Counted from the stretch's first letter, positions 40,237-51,820 are shown. The stretch: DNA of 64,000 bases from Pararge aegeria (GCF_905163445.1 NC_053196.1:11557501-11621500), one strand, 5' to 3'. The notes: generated by a model from the letters alone, not told the origin. Made by a program: numbers and translations.

Positions 40237-41860
40237 TTGTAATATTCAAATAAACGCTATATATTGATTGAACGCTAAATGGTACAATTTTTCGCCACAT
40301 GACTTTATTCTTTATAGGCAAAATGTGTTGTATTAATTTTACTGCACAACATGCCATAAAACCACTAGATGCGAGTGTGAGTCTAACTCACGGAGCAACA
40401 ATCTTTGCAACCCCCACTCCGTGTAGAACCCTAGGTAAAATTATTACGTTATGCAAATCGCCAAATCTCTCCCTATAAGCTAAATTAATACGAACCAATA
40501 AAATAAATCATGGTCCAATGCAAACTTTAACTCTCAAAGATTTTATTTTAAGGTTATCTTTACAAAAAATCAGTAAAATTCGAAATTACGCGTTACTAGT
40601 TTAACTTAAATGCAAGAACAATCATAACCAAAGCTTAAAATAAAACCAAATACAGACGTACAGGTTAAAGAACGATTCTTGTGATCGCAAGTAGGGCGAT
40701 TTTGCACGTTATCGCAGACGCGGTTTGGACGCCTTTCACGTCTTTCGTATTGGCCTCAAACTAACAGAAGCACACGTTTGATATTACGCGCATAATCCAA
40801 AACAATCTAAGAATCTTCACGAAATCATAATACGCATGAAATGATTTTTGAGACTACTGTGAAGGCATACCAAAAAACTGTGTACCTTAGCTAATAAAAT
40901 AAAGCACAAAAGGATAGGATTAAGCTGAGACAAAAACAATTTACAACCCTAGCGTTCATATTCCAGCTACGGCGTAGAACAACGCTACGTATAGTCAACC
41001 ACCCGGGGCGTATTCTATCAAACAATGCCTTACCCCAACTAATATGTGGACTAAATCCCTAATAAGTATGCCATTGTGAGAGAGGGACGCGTCCGAAGCG
41101 ACAAAGAACACGTTATACCGATCTGTCAGATTTATTATTACGTACCAAGCTCACACGGGATGGTGTCAGCTCGCGATTGTGACTCTTATACCCTGTTCGT
41201 TAATGTAGGTATTCGTGTGTTTATTTTATGTTTGTTAGGATGTTTTATTGGCGGATTGATGGGTGCTGTACACGCCGGAGTGTGGTGAGCGTCTGGCCAT
41301 GGAGGCTCACCGAACTTGCCGCGTTCCCCTACCAAACTAGATTTGCAGTCCGGTTATAATACTGTGCCATTCATTACATTCGCGCTTCTGTTCTATATAG
41401 ATTTAGGTATAATTGCTTTTTGGGTTCTTGTTAGGTTATTAATGGATTATGTTTTGCATATACAGATTTATGGTTGTTCGTAGATTAATATATGAATATT
41501 TAGTGTTATTGGCAACACAAACAATAAAATGTAGTTTCAGCTGATATATTCATAGGGTTCCCAAATGTAATCATTTTCTGCAAAATAATTTTCGTTGAAG
41601 GGATAATGTTTATTTTATAGGAACTTAGCTATTTTTGAACGTGGCACGACCATGAAAGAAAAAAATGAATAACGTAACTGAACTAACCCATTAGCAGACA
41701 AAATATAAAATAAGCATACAAGCATTTATTCTAAGGAAGTTTTATTTTCGCCTCTATACATTTTCCCTTAATTTTTCGCTTTAACTTATAAATGTTATAT
41801 CCCACAGATCTTTTCTTTTTATTGAAGGAATAAAGCAATGCAATACACTAGACGTCATAA
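40237..41860. other. Intergenic DNA, largely repeat-poor
   Basis: Positions 41076-41288 hold a 70-codon frame whose end (VFILCLLGCFIGGLMGAVHAGVW) looks like a membrane segment. It lacks an ATG start and good splice sites. Nothing else recognised. Confidence 0.35.
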
Positions 41861-42305
41861 AATAAGTAATTCATTTAAAGGATTTGTATACAATTTTACA
41901 ATAAACTACCAGTTGATATCTTAGAAATGTCTCTGAAAAAGTTAAAAGTTTGTGTTAAACGTACGCTTATAGAAAAGTCCTATTATAGTATTAAGGACTA
42001 CGTCAACGATAAACATGTTTGGGTGTAAATTATTGATCTAACCAGGTTGCTTCTTTAATAGTTTTAAGTAACAATGTGAGATGGTGATAATAAAAAAAAA
42101 CCGGCTAGTTTTGTTGTGGGCTTCTTCTTAGACCAGGACGCGTTTGGACATCTCGTAGCTTTAGTTTTAAGTTGACGAATTTAGTTATCGCCATCAACTC
42201 ACTTCTATGTTATATTTTACATGTAATGTACGCATCAAAAGTGACATATTGAATAAAATAGTGCCTATTTGAATAAAGAAATATTTGACTTTGACTTTGA
42301 AGTAC
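41860..42305 (+). pseudogene. 5'-truncated jockey/CR1-like LINE: reverse transcriptase C-terminus plus full 3' UTR
   Basis: From about 41882 one frame gives IQFYNKLPVDILEMSLKKLK, then CVKRTLIEKSYYSIKDYVNDKHVW, ending in TAA at 42026-42028. It is the same C-terminal block as the 28.5 kb copy. The 3' UTR follows ('gtgagatggtgataata', 'ccggctagttttgttgtgggcttcttcttagaccaggacgcgtttgga', 'gtacgcatcaaaagtgac', AATAAAG) and ends in TTTGACTTTGACTTTGA. This copy identifies the source of the 3' UTR scraps at 2.7, 20.6 and 27.6 kb. Confidence 0.85.
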
Positions 42306-42606
42306 TGCTAAGAACTTAAGATTGATGCCGATATTTCTAGCACACTGTGCAGTGCAAACTTAGTATCTTTACCTCTTATGAAAGTCAAAATTCAGCAATC
42401 GGATATTATTCAGGCTAATGACTATTATCTTCCTGCTTACTGCAAGCGTACCGTTACGTATAGGTACGCAAAAAGCTGTAGGTATGTATCTATTACCGTA
42501 ACACTGCTAGGCATAGACCTGTTCTTTATATGAGAGAGTGACCCAAAACGCTTTTCCAATGCGGGTTGGTGGGCTTTCACAACTATTATCACATGCAAGT
42601 GATATT
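42306..42606. other. Intergenic DNA with a SINE scrap
   Basis: 'ccaatgcgggttggtgggctttcaca' (42554-42579) echoes a SINE body. Otherwise nothing. Confidence 0.4.
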
Positions 42607-42775
42607 AACCGGCAGGGCGATTACGTAGCTCACGACAGGCGCAAATCTTGCAATCACTGCTGTAAAACGTCAGTTTTCCATACAATAAATAAACAAAAGT
42701 GGCGTATGACAGCAGTGATTGCAAGATTTGCGCCTGACGCAAGCCTGTCGCGAGATACGTAATACCCCTGCGGTT
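42607..42775. mobile_element. Foldback MITE, 169 bp, long inverted repeats
   Basis: The arms run from AACCGGCAGGGCGATTACGTA and from the reverse of TACGTAATACCCCTGCGGTT. Both continue as CGACAGG...GCGCAAATCTTGCAATCACTGCTGT. The innermost 28 bp are identical on both sides (ending and restarting at about 42662 and 42708). The right arm has about 9 extra bases. The central spacer is about 45-55 bp. No coding capacity, and I see no clear target duplication. Confidence 0.85.
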
Positions 42776-43670
42776 CCAACTTAACATAGTCAAGGCACAG
42801 GCTTGGATTTGTACTGATAATAATAATAAAAGGAAATCCAATACCGAAAAGGTCTTAGCTCGATCTCGTAAACGAACCAATGACCTCGTGAAACCTCAGA
42901 ACATACTAGAACTACTAACACCAACCTCTTTAGTCCAATGTTCCCCAAACGTCAACTTAGTTGATCTTTCAAGAGTGAACAACTAAAGAGAAGGAGAGAA
43001 CAACGAAGAAATTTTTATGCGACTGTAAAATAATTATGCTTAAAGTAAATGCAATTCATACACTTTAATTAAACAAGAAGGGGTATCCAGTTATACTCCA
43101 GTAAATATTAACATAATATGTCTAATTAACACTGAAAAGCTGAACAGCGAAGCGTTCGCTTTTTTGAATGCAAAACACTTGCTAATGAAGAGTTTTCAGT
43201 GCAATTTTAAAACAACAATTAACGCGAAAATCGCCCCGTTCGGCGAATCTGAAGTAGAATCAGTGGTAAAGTGTAGTGTCAACAGAGCTAAGTGTTTTCC
43301 GTGTTACGTCTTTGTGGGGAGTGAGCGGGGCTTGGTCGTCACTGCAGTGGCGGAAAACTGAGTAACTGCATTCAAACTAAATTGACTTGAACTCCTGAGA
43401 TCAGTATATCCAAGATGCGCGCCACAAGATAATTATGTCTACCATTTTCTCGTCGTTTTTGCAACGAGGTTAGACGAGAGGGTAGAAATAATCTGATCTT
43501 ATTGCGCGAACGATAGCCCTCCTTGATAGACTAATATAGCTGCAAATTTAGAACAATGCTAACAAATATTTTATTAGGTATCATGTACTAACGCTTTAAA
43601 AAATTCGTGTCGAATATGTAATGTTTTATGATATGTAATGTTTTTCTACATTAGCTTGATTTAATATACT
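42776..43670. other. Intergenic DNA, nothing recognised
   Basis: The frame 43164-43361 has no domain. No repeat family seen. Confidence 0.4.
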
Positions 43671-43856
43671 ACTAGTTGTTGCCCGCGTTCTTCGTCAACG
43701 TTTATTGCGGTTTTTACACTGTTTCTTTTCCTGGAATAAAAAGTAGGCTATGTTCAGTCCTTTCAAATAACTCTATTCCAAAAATTAACTTGATTGGTTG
43801 CTGCTTAGTCAGGACGTAAAGTAAGCACACACAAACAAACTTTTGCATTCAGTGAG
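43671..43856 (-). mobile_element. Non-autonomous Helitron fragment
   Basis: 'actagttgttgcccgcgttcttcg', 'ggaataaaaagtaggctatg' and 'acacacaaacaaacttttgcattc' in reverse orientation. Confidence 0.75.
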
Positions 43857-44474
43857 GATATTCGAAGAGGTCTTATACATTTTTCACATTTTAAACTTCA
43901 TCAACGAAATATAACGATAGTATTTGCTTGCGAAGTTTTGGGCAAATTTTAGCACCACAGATTGGTTGAAGAAAGTAGCCAATAGCCCTCTAATATAATA
44001 AGAGGGCAAAATGCAAAATCACGTCAATCTGAAAGTGCAAAATCACGTCAATCTGTGCACTGCGTGCGTGTTGCGTAAAAATAGAAGAATCCAACAAACA
44101 CCTAACAATTTAATCAATTATACCAATGGTAGATTAAATTGATATATAATTTTGCTACTTACCCCGTTATGCCGCCAGGGCACCCCAAGGCAACCGTACA
44201 GGGGCGGTGAGACAATAGCGGCTAACTACCCCTTTCTTGTAACCGGGCAGGGAGGCGCGGGCTTAACCAAGCATACACTGCGTTTTGGGTACTATTGCGG
44301 GGACAGTCGCGTAATAAAGCGCGTATACGCGTTTATATAGTTTTACTTTTAAAGAGTTATGGATTTTTTTATTTTTTTATTCCACTACAAGATTTTAGAT
44401 TTTAGAGCCCTTCACTACAATCTCGCTAGATGGCATGTGATGATACAGACTGAGATAGTAACGCGCTAGCATTT
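43857..44474. other. Intergenic DNA
   Basis: A 20-bp word 'gcaaaatcacgtcaatctg' is repeated in tandem at 44014-44055. A GC-rich patch at 44150-44340 has an open frame without a domain. Confidence 0.4.
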
Positions 44475-44620
44475 TAGGGGTATGGCAGTCATATTAAAAT
44501 CCAAAACGGTTCCGACACCACGGTTATTTATCGTTCCGGTACGCTAAATAACTTAACTTCGTCTTTCGGTAGGGTCACGGTCAAAGACTCCCACAAGAGA
44601 AAAAAATGTAACTATGATAC
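44475..44620 (-). repeat. Third-family SINE, partial
   Basis: Reverse orientation. 'gacaccacggttatttatcgttccggtacgctaaat', 'ttcggtagggtcacggtcaaagac'. Confidence 0.65.
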
Positions 44621-45545
44621 CCATTTTAAAAGAGTTGTGGTAAAGATATGTAATCCGCCATTCATTGTGGCGGCAGCCATCTTGGACTAATACTTTTTGT
44701 TAAGAACACTCCCGACTAATTCACCTTTCAAACAAAAATAAAATCAAACACATACACACACATACCGACACTTCAAACTTATAACAACAAACTTCGTGGT
44801 TTTGCGTCGGGGTTTAATAATAATCGTAGGTACAAGTACAATTTTTATTACAGGCAAGACTAGCTAAAAAACTTTATAAACAGATTTAATCACTATCAAT
44901 AAATTCGTGCTCGATTATACCCCCAAACTAGTAGCACACGGGGTCTCGCAGACCCACAATGCAGAATTCGAAACAGGGGCCGTAACCGGATCACGAAATT
45001 GAAATGTTTTATTTCGCCCCCCAGCATTATATGCATAATGGCGACTTTTAAATTGATAACCGACAACGCGCGCTTGAAGACAAATCTTTTTTTTCTCGAA
45101 TAATATTTGGTTAGAGTTTAACCGTAACGTTTTAAGTTTGTCCTTTGATCATTTACTCGGCTAATTTACATATTGCATTATGTTTCAGCTCATTAGCATA
45201 CGTCTGTACTGCTGTCATTGTATACAAGCTATGTTGAGGATTATTTGCATGTTTTCTGGCCTAAATGTTTGCGCCACCGACTTACCCGAAAGGTGTTTTA
45301 CTATGATGGATTGGTGTGACATTTCGCAGTTAATAAAATTTTAAAATATCTTTGTGGGTGATACTTTTTCTAAGCCTTTGTTGAGATACTTTGAAAAATT
45401 TTGTTTTTATAGACTTTAGTATTTAATAGATCGTTTATTTTACGTTTAATTTAAGACTTATGTTGCCAATTAACAAATTCAGTTATACTGTGATATCCAT
45501 TACACCTATTGGAACTAAAAATAATAATTGTTAAATTGGTTTTTA
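44621..45545. other. Intergenic DNA, nothing recognised
   Basis: AT-rich, with a CACACA stretch near 44752. No genes. Confidence 0.4.
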
Positions 45546-45596
45546 ATATTATCTAACACACAATTTATGTATTATAAATTGTGTGTTAGATAATAT
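45546..45596. repeat. Perfect 23-bp hairpin abutting a SINE
   Basis: Arms ATATTATCTAACACACAATTTAT (45546-45568) and its complement (45574-45596), loop GTATT. The right arm runs directly into the SINE's ATAGAT target duplication. Confidence 0.95.
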
Positions 45597-45885
45597 AGAT
45601 AAATAAATAAATAAATAAATAAATAAATATACTACGACAATACACACAACGCCATCTAGCCCCAAAGTAAGCGTAGCTCGTGTTATGGGTACTAAGATAG
45701 CTGATGAATATTTTTTTTTTATGAATGAAATACACATAAATACTTATAATATACAGATAAACACCCAGACACTGAAAAACATTCATGTTCATCACACAAA
45801 CATTTTCCAGTTGTGGGAATCGAACCCACGACCTTGGACTCAGAAAGCAGGGTCGCTGCGCACTGCGCCACTAGGCCGTCAATAG
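45597..45885 (-). repeat. Second-family SINE, full length with target duplication
   Basis: Reverse orientation with an (AAAT)n tail at the left and a complete tRNA-like head at the right ('gggaatcgaacccacgacc...gcgccactaggccgtca'). ATAGAT lies on both sides (about 45595-45600 and 45884-45889). Confidence 0.9.
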
Positions 45886-45889
45886 ATCT

Positions 45890-46240
45890 TAAATCTCCTT
45901 GCTTTATTTGATAATTACTTTGTGCTGCAATAAATTTTATTTTTATTGTAGCACAAAGGTATTATATTTAATAATTATTTTTTTTTTTTCAAAGTTTTAA
46001 ATTTATATAAATCTAAGTTTACAGACTACTTACTCCAAAATGTAAAACATATTTTGTTAAGATTTGCTTAGCTTTTTGAAGATTTGGCTGGACCAAATCG
46101 AATATATTTTTACGTTTCGTTCGTTTTGTTAACGGGGTTAACGATTCCAGTCCACTCTCTGATGTTAAGAAGCCAGGGCTTTTTCCTGCGACCAACGCCT
46201 CTTCTTCCTGCAACTTCTCCCATCATAATAAGTATAATGG
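45890..46240 (-). pseudogene. LINE reverse-transcriptase C-terminal remnant
   Basis: In one minus frame, positions about 46145-46225 give GRRGVGRRKKPWLLNIREWTG. This is the 'GKRG.GR.K.SWLRN.REWTG' block found near the C-terminus of insect non-LTR polyproteins. The adjacent minus frame 46019-46213 is open but is a shadow of this. A GTAAGTAG after 46030 is probably coincidental. Confidence 0.55.
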
Positions 46241-46379
46241 TTTACTGCTGGACTAAAGGCCTGTCCCATCGAAAAGGTCATTTAAGGTCATCTATATAGT
46301 TTGAAATAAATAAAATATGACGTGATTGAAATTTTTGATGAGTGTATTTTTTATTGTTTCATTTTATATTGGACTGTGA

Positions 46380-46640
46380 GAAGACAAGTAGCCGGACATA
46401 ATAGTGTACACGGTCGGCTGGCGCGCCCGCCATATTTCGCTTTCCCGCGTAACGGAACCGCGCGTCGATCGCGCTGTCCCTATTATCGCAATGATATCGC
46501 GATCAATCGAGGGGGGCGCCGGGGGGGAGGGAGGGCAAATAAATGTATCGCCGGGCGGCGGGCGGATAAATACGCAAATAATACGAAACTACAAAAATCA
46601 AAACCCATCCGCCACTATGGAACAAATGCGTCGGCATGCT
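46380..46640. other. GC-rich island
   Basis: Sharply GC-rich (CGCG, GGCGCC, GGGGGGAGGGAGGG, GCGGGCGG) in AT-rich DNA, with TATCGCGATCAATCG and CGCGCGTCGATCGCG palindromic words. Both plus frames are open but read Arg/Gly-rich without a domain. Candidate promoter or enhancer-like DNA, or an untranslated exon. Confidence 0.4.
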
Positions 46641-47032
46641 GTGTACTCTACATTGTTTTTTTTTTTTCTTAATTTTTGCAAACTATTTTTTTTCTTTTAA
46701 GTACAACACATTTAAGCTTATTCTGCTGTTACTACTACTTCTTCTTATTCTCAATAGGTTCGCTCTTGTCAGAGCGTTCGTGGTCTACAACTATATCTTG
46801 ATATTAAAATCATAAAGTGCACCATAGAATTACCTATACCTGTAACAGGCAAATCAGGGAGTTGTAAGTATTTTATATTATTTATTATCCAGTGGCATAT
46901 TTAGATCATAAAAGGAAGTCTCCTAGTCCTATGTTAAACTAAATGCAAAGTCAGTCATGGTCTCCACGATACAGGCTACCTAGTGTGGAGACCACTAGCA
47001 ATTGATTTTGTAATCTTTTTGAAAATAAAGAT
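46641..47032. other. AT-rich intergenic DNA, nothing recognised
   Basis: A 'gtctccacgata...tagtgtggagac' pair of short inverted words lies near 46960-46991. Otherwise plain. Confidence 0.4.
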
Positions 47033-47172
47033 TAGTGGCGTGCACAGGGCTTTTGAAAAGGGCATGCATAAGGAAAAAAGGCATAAAATTGAAAAATCCT
47101 TTCCCTTCATGAGTTATACAAAAATTTTAGGGTATGCAGTATTTTTGCGTATGTATGACGGGCCCGCCACTG
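47033..47172. mobile_element. hAT-type MITE, diverged, 140 bp
   Basis: TAGTGGCGTGCACAGGG at the left and CCCGCCACTG at the right. The interior 'ggcataaaattgaaaaatc' is a shortened relative of the other copies. The target duplication is no longer clear. Confidence 0.7.
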
Positions 47173-47768
47173 ATATAATCATACGCTGCGACACTTACAT
47201 TCGACATATAGTATCATTGCATTCATAGCTCTAATACCTGGGTATTTTATGGAAAAATTTACTTAACAATGCTCAGTTATTATAAAAAAGGTTAGTGAAG
47301 TTGGCGCTAGGTTAGTAACAAACTAGTTATGATATCTTGGAATTTCCCGGATTTCAGCAAAGCAATGACTGCTTTTATCCAATATTATATAATTTTTTGA
47401 TGTTACTAATTTATGTTAGAAAAACGACTAGGTTAAAAAAGTCGTGCATTAACGAACTGTTGTGATGGCTTCGCAATTTAAGTAAGCTTGGCTAACATTG
47501 TGTTGAGTACGAATTCAGTTTTACTTTAAACGAACTTTGAGGACAATAAGCGGACGTTACAGTGTTTCCTGCTTTGACGGCAGGCTGAAAGGAACAACAC
47601 TTACAATATCCTTAAACTCCTGGAGCATGCAACGAGAAACCACTGTAGCATTTTCCTGAGAAAAAAAATTTGTTTATTGTTTCGATGAGCAAGTTGCAAC
47701 TGATAAGTGATAGATACATCTAAAAAGAAAATTTGTTGGACATTTTCTATAAAATACTAACCATTATG
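47173..47768. other. AT-rich intergenic DNA, nothing recognised
   Basis: No gene or repeat family recognised. Confidence 0.4.
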
Positions 47769-47950
47769 CAGTGGCGTGCATAGAGGGTATACAGATGATA
47801 TAAAATGAAGAAAATCTCCAGTATGAGTTATAAATACTTAAAAGTAGGCTTTTTATAACTCTGACAATGCCTATTCTTAAGATTTTCTTCATTCTATATC
47901 ATCTACCCGCTTACTGCATACCCTGTGCATACCCTCGATACACGACACTG
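47769..47950. mobile_element. hAT-type MITE, 182 bp, 7/8 matching target duplication
   Basis: CAGTGGCGTGCATAGAGGG to CGATACACGACACTG. Flanks CCATTATG (47761-47768) and CGATTATG (47951-47958) differ at one base. The interior matches the 11.4 and 16.8 kb copies. Confidence 0.9.
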
Positions 47951-48504
47951 CGATTATGACATCAATCTTTTTATATAAATACTTATTAATACCTTTAAAC
48001 GAGCAATATATAAATGAATCTCGGAAACGGTGACTGTGATTATCATAAAATTTAGTATTTCCAGGTGAATATTTTTTTACTTCTAATAATATCACAAAGC
48101 TTTTTTTCCCGACTAAATAAATATATAACATTTAAAGTAATAATTGATTTCGTCAACCAACACATGGCCAACCTGATGGTAAGTGGAAGACCATCAATAC
48201 GCTTAATCCGACAATTGTCACTGTAAAAAGAACACCGCAATATTACCGCTATAATGATGAGTAGAGCATATTGCAGCGTGGTAACTCGACCCGCGAGGCC
48301 ATTATCAAGCCTATAGCTATTTGCCCCGATAAACAAACTCTCGCGGGATGCGCGGGGGGCCGGGGGGCACAATGCAGCCAACTGCGCGTTCACAGCCCCC
48401 TGCATTTGCATTCGCGCTGTGCTGTGGTGCAGCTGCCGACCTATGAGTAGTGAGTACCATTTCTGATTACAAATTCCCTGCTATCATTCTACGTCTCAAT
48501 TTTT
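47951..48504. other. Dispersed repeat piece and GC-rich patch
   Basis: 48155-48290 ('aacacatggccaacctgatggtaagtggaagacc') is a common lepidopteran repeat tail. 48330-48450 is GC-rich ('gggatgcgcggggggccggggggcac', 'gctgtgctgtggtgcagctgc') without a gene signal. Confidence 0.45.
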
Positions 48505-48815
48505 CAGTTCAGACTCGAACCACTGCTGGACTTCAACCTCCCTTATGCAGAAGTAAACGCCGCGATCTCGTACGTGGGAGGTCCCGAATTTGTAATTTCT
48601 GAATTAATTCCGGTTTGGTCTTAATCTAGTTACCCTACCGCATAGACGTGCAACCAAGCGGTTCAGCGTTCCGGTACGATGTCGCATGTTAACCGATTTT
48701 GGGTATGGGTTTAATATAACTGTCATATTACCTGATAAGCCCGCTAACATCATAAACTACAGCACTTTGTTATCAAGGGCTAATTTGCAGGAGCATAAAA
48801 AAGCTAGGCATTTCC
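48505..48815 (+). repeat. Third-family SINE, long but decayed
   Basis: 'gtgggaggtcccgaatttgtaatttctgaattaattccggt', 'gttaccctaccg', 'ccaagcggttcagcgttccggtacgatgtcgcatg', 'gggtatgggtttaatata', 'atcaagggctaatttg'. The tRNA head is partly lost. Confidence 0.75.
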
Positions 48816-48875
48816 AAACTCATCGGTCTTGTCACGGATCCGCTTGTGTCCTTGCTACTCTATGTAATAACGTTT

Positions 48876-49325
48876 GACCTCCCTGGTACAGTGGTGACGC
48901 TGTTGTCTGTCTGATAAGTTCGGGTCTATGAGACATGGGCAATTTCTTCTAGTAGTAGTACAGCTTTTTGTGACAGAGCTCGTCCGGGGAAGTACCGTGT
49001 TTATATCTACCTCCAAGCAGAATTGTTGTGTTCCGGTCTAACAGGCATATGAAGCTTAACCTCCAGGTTGAACGATGTAGGATGCGTTACTTGCATGCCC
49101 ATCGTCCGTCAATTTAAAAGATTAAAAAAATTGCTAATTTTTTATTTTTGATTGATTTCTGGAGGGTGGGTTTGGCTGTTGCTAAGGTCCCACCTACGGC
49201 GTGCTACCAAGCAGGATTTCCAGTACGATACCTTTAACACGTTGGCTCCCTACCATTTTGGACAGCATCATCACTGCTGGCCACCTGGTCCCATGCTATC
49301 GCTTAAGGTGCTGATACTAAATGAG
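48876..49325 (+). repeat. Cluster of SINE/LINE tail fragments
   Basis: A third-family head ('gacctccctggtacagtggtgacgctg') runs into a different repeat tail ('gacagagctcgtccggggaagtacc', 'gttccggtctaacaggcatatgaagc', 'tgcatgcccatcgtccgtcaa'). Then come middle/3' parts of the third family ('ggcgtgctaccaagcaggatttccagtacgatacc', 'gcatcatcactgctggccacctgg'). Confidence 0.6.
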
Positions 49326-50127
49326 AAAAAATAGAAGAAAAAGAAAAAACTGACTGCACAAAGACATCAAAATGTTCATAAAATAAAGTAGTAAACAAAA
49401 AACAAAAATGCAGGCAAGCAAAGGCGGCTTTTTTGCTGCAAGCAATCTCTTTAATTATAATGTTGTTTATATTTAAACAATTTAAAGTTTTAAGTTCGCC
49501 ACATTGATGAAAATATTGGCCACATTGAAGATTGACGTATTTTAAACCATATTATATACCATCCATATTACATACCTGATACCACATAGTCAAAGGCTAA
49601 CTTGTAAATAAAAAAAAAAAAAAATACTTGTTGTAAAGTCTCCTTAGGACAGTACATTGCCGAACATCTGATTGTTGTATAGTATAAAGATTGAAGAAAT
49701 TAAAAATTACACCATACAAATTCTCCTGCTTTTTATGGGGTATGCCAAATAAAGCTCAATTTTCATAGTATAAAAAGAAGAGTTTTGCTCAGTGTCAGTG
49801 ATTTGAATGCAATGCGTTAAAGTATAATAGTTTTAGCAGAAAAGGAGTCAGAGAAAGATGCGTGTTAATTAAGTTGCACAGTTTTGAAATATAATATTCT
49901 ATTCGATCACAGGGTTATTGTTTCGGTGCGAAAGAGTGACCTGGCGATAGTCGGATCAACGGATGTATTTATATAGCGGCGCGCGGTTGTTATACCAACC
50001 AAACAGTCTGCATGGCGGCGATATTATTTTTTTATATCATTTTTTATATATCATCTATTCCATAGTACTGTTTTAACAATACACTAGTAAAAACTTCAGT
50101 TAGGTAAATGTTCAGTAATTTTACGAA
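49326..50127. other. AT-rich intergenic DNA, nothing recognised
   Basis: No gene or repeat family recognised. Confidence 0.4.
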
Positions 50128-50362
50128 CCTTCCTGTCGCAGTGGTGAGCGCTGTGGTTTCAAGTGGGAGGTCTCGAGTTGGCCAGGTTAGATAACAGAGA
50201 CCGATTTGGGAATTTATAATTTCTTAATTTCCTTTGTGCTGGTTTGATTGGTTGCTTTGGACGTGACTGTTTACCACCCTACCGACAACGACGTGCCACC
50301 AAGCGATTTAGCGTTCTGATACGATGTCGCGTAGAAGCCGATAAGATAACCTAAGGTTTTAA
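50128..50362 (+). repeat. Third-family SINE, nearly full length
   Basis: Best-preserved copy: 'ccttcctgtcgcagtggtgagcgctgtgg', 'gtgggaggtctcgagtt', 'tttataatttcttaatttcc', 'accaccctaccgacaacgacgtgccaccaagcgatttagcgttc' and 'acgatgtcgcgtagaagccg'. Confidence 0.82.
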
Positions 50363-50444
50363 TTAAAAAAAAATGTATATTTAATGAAACTAACAAAAAT
50401 TACTTCTCGTTGATTTTTTGATTAACAACACGAATCGATCTGGA

Positions 50445-50695
50445 CGGTCACAGTCGATGTGGAAGACAGCAGATCACTAGTTCCTTGGTTAAAAAAATCT
50501 CATTAGCACCCAGAGTTGAGATTTTGGCAGTTCCAACCCCGAGCCTCAGAGAGCACATTAAGCCACCAATTAAGGTTATTAGGTATAACTTAGGATACTA
50601 ATCGTTAGGGCCCACCAACCCGCATAGAAGAAGCGTACTCAGTCCTGTGAGAGGAGTTCTATACCCAGCAGTGGGAAGTTTATATCTTGACGATG
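50445..50695 (+). repeat. Fourth-family SINE, 3' part
   Basis: 'gagcctcagagagcacattaagcc', 'cccaccaacccgcatagaagaagcg', 'ctatacccagcagtgggaagttta'. Confidence 0.65.
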
Positions 50696-50774
50696 ATGAT
50701 TATTACCATTAATATATTTTTCTTTTATTACGTCAAATAAATAAATAATTTAGTTACATTATGATAGTATTTGT

Positions 50775-50880
50775 CATTCGGGCATCAATGTTACCTATAT
50801 CAATCGGTGGCATAACTCGGGACGAACGTAAAACCAGATTTATGTTTGTTTGCTACTCGCTTTATTGAATGTGTGGAGAG
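50775..50880 (-). repeat. Inverted partner of the 54.72-kb segment
   Basis: CATTCGGG...GTTACC...GGCAT...GGGACG-ACGTAAAACC, then AGATTTATGTTTGTTTG and TTTATTGAAT occur in the same order on the complement of 54718-54833. The core of about 35 bp has two or three differences. Confidence 0.75.
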
Positions 50881-51555
50881 GGACATTTTATGGGCTCTTT
50901 GTGTTTTCCACTGTGATGTGTGACTGAGCGTACGTCATATCAATTACCTACTTTATGTATTATCCTTTTTGCATTTATAATATACTAATATAATATACAA
51001 GATGTGGAAACTTCATTGGTCTATGTGATACAAAAATACGGCATTACTTTTAGGTATAATTATACTGTTTGTTTCCCTTGAAAAGCTAATAAATAAATAA
51101 ATAAATATTATTAGGGTTTACATTCTAAGCAAAATAGTGTCATTTTGTTTTTACAAAAAAAAGAAAAAATTTTTAGAAAAAAAAATAATATATATGCATA
51201 AAAATATAATTATGCAAAAAGAAAAACTGCGATATGAAAAATAATGATGACCCACGATTAAAGGGAAGTGTTCTGAAGAGTTGTTTGCGAGTGTCCTTCT
51301 TTCTGACCGTATCTGACGCTGTCAAAACCCTGTTTAAAAAAAAAACTTATCGAGGAGGTTCAAGTGACGGATATCTGTAATAAAAACACTGCATGATAGT
51401 ATCTTATGTTGCAGATGTAAAGGATTTCTATGCAAAATAAATTTCCCCGTAACTGACTTTGAACTTTTTATCTTATTGTTTTCAGTAAATAATGATTAAA
51501 AACCAAAAAATATTATTAAATATCAAAGCCACTACTTCATTTTTTTTAATACAAT
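50881..51555. other. AT-rich intergenic DNA, nothing recognised
   Basis: Includes A-rich runs near 51155-51245. No coding signal. Confidence 0.4.
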
Positions 51556-51556
51556 A

Positions 51557-51820
51557 ACGGTGATAACGCAGTGGGTAGAAGATCGAGTTCGCTTTCGGGG
51601 CGCCGAATTCGAATGTCTAACTTTCTGAGTTATGTGCGTTTTAAGAAATTAAAATATCACTTACTTTAACCTGCATGTCTGAGAGTTGTACATAATGTTC
51701 TCAAGAGTATGTTGAGTCCACCTATCTGCACTGAACCAGCGTGGTGGACTACGGCCTTAAACCCTTCTCATTGTGGGAGGACACCTGTACCCTGCAGTGA
51801 GTCGGTAATTGGTTGATAAT
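51557..51820 (+). repeat. Metulj-like SINE with deletions
   Basis: 'acggtgataacgcagtgggtag', a truncated B-box region, 'gttatgtgcgttttaag', 'ggtggactacggccttaaaccc' and 'gtcggtaattggttgata'. Confidence 0.82.
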
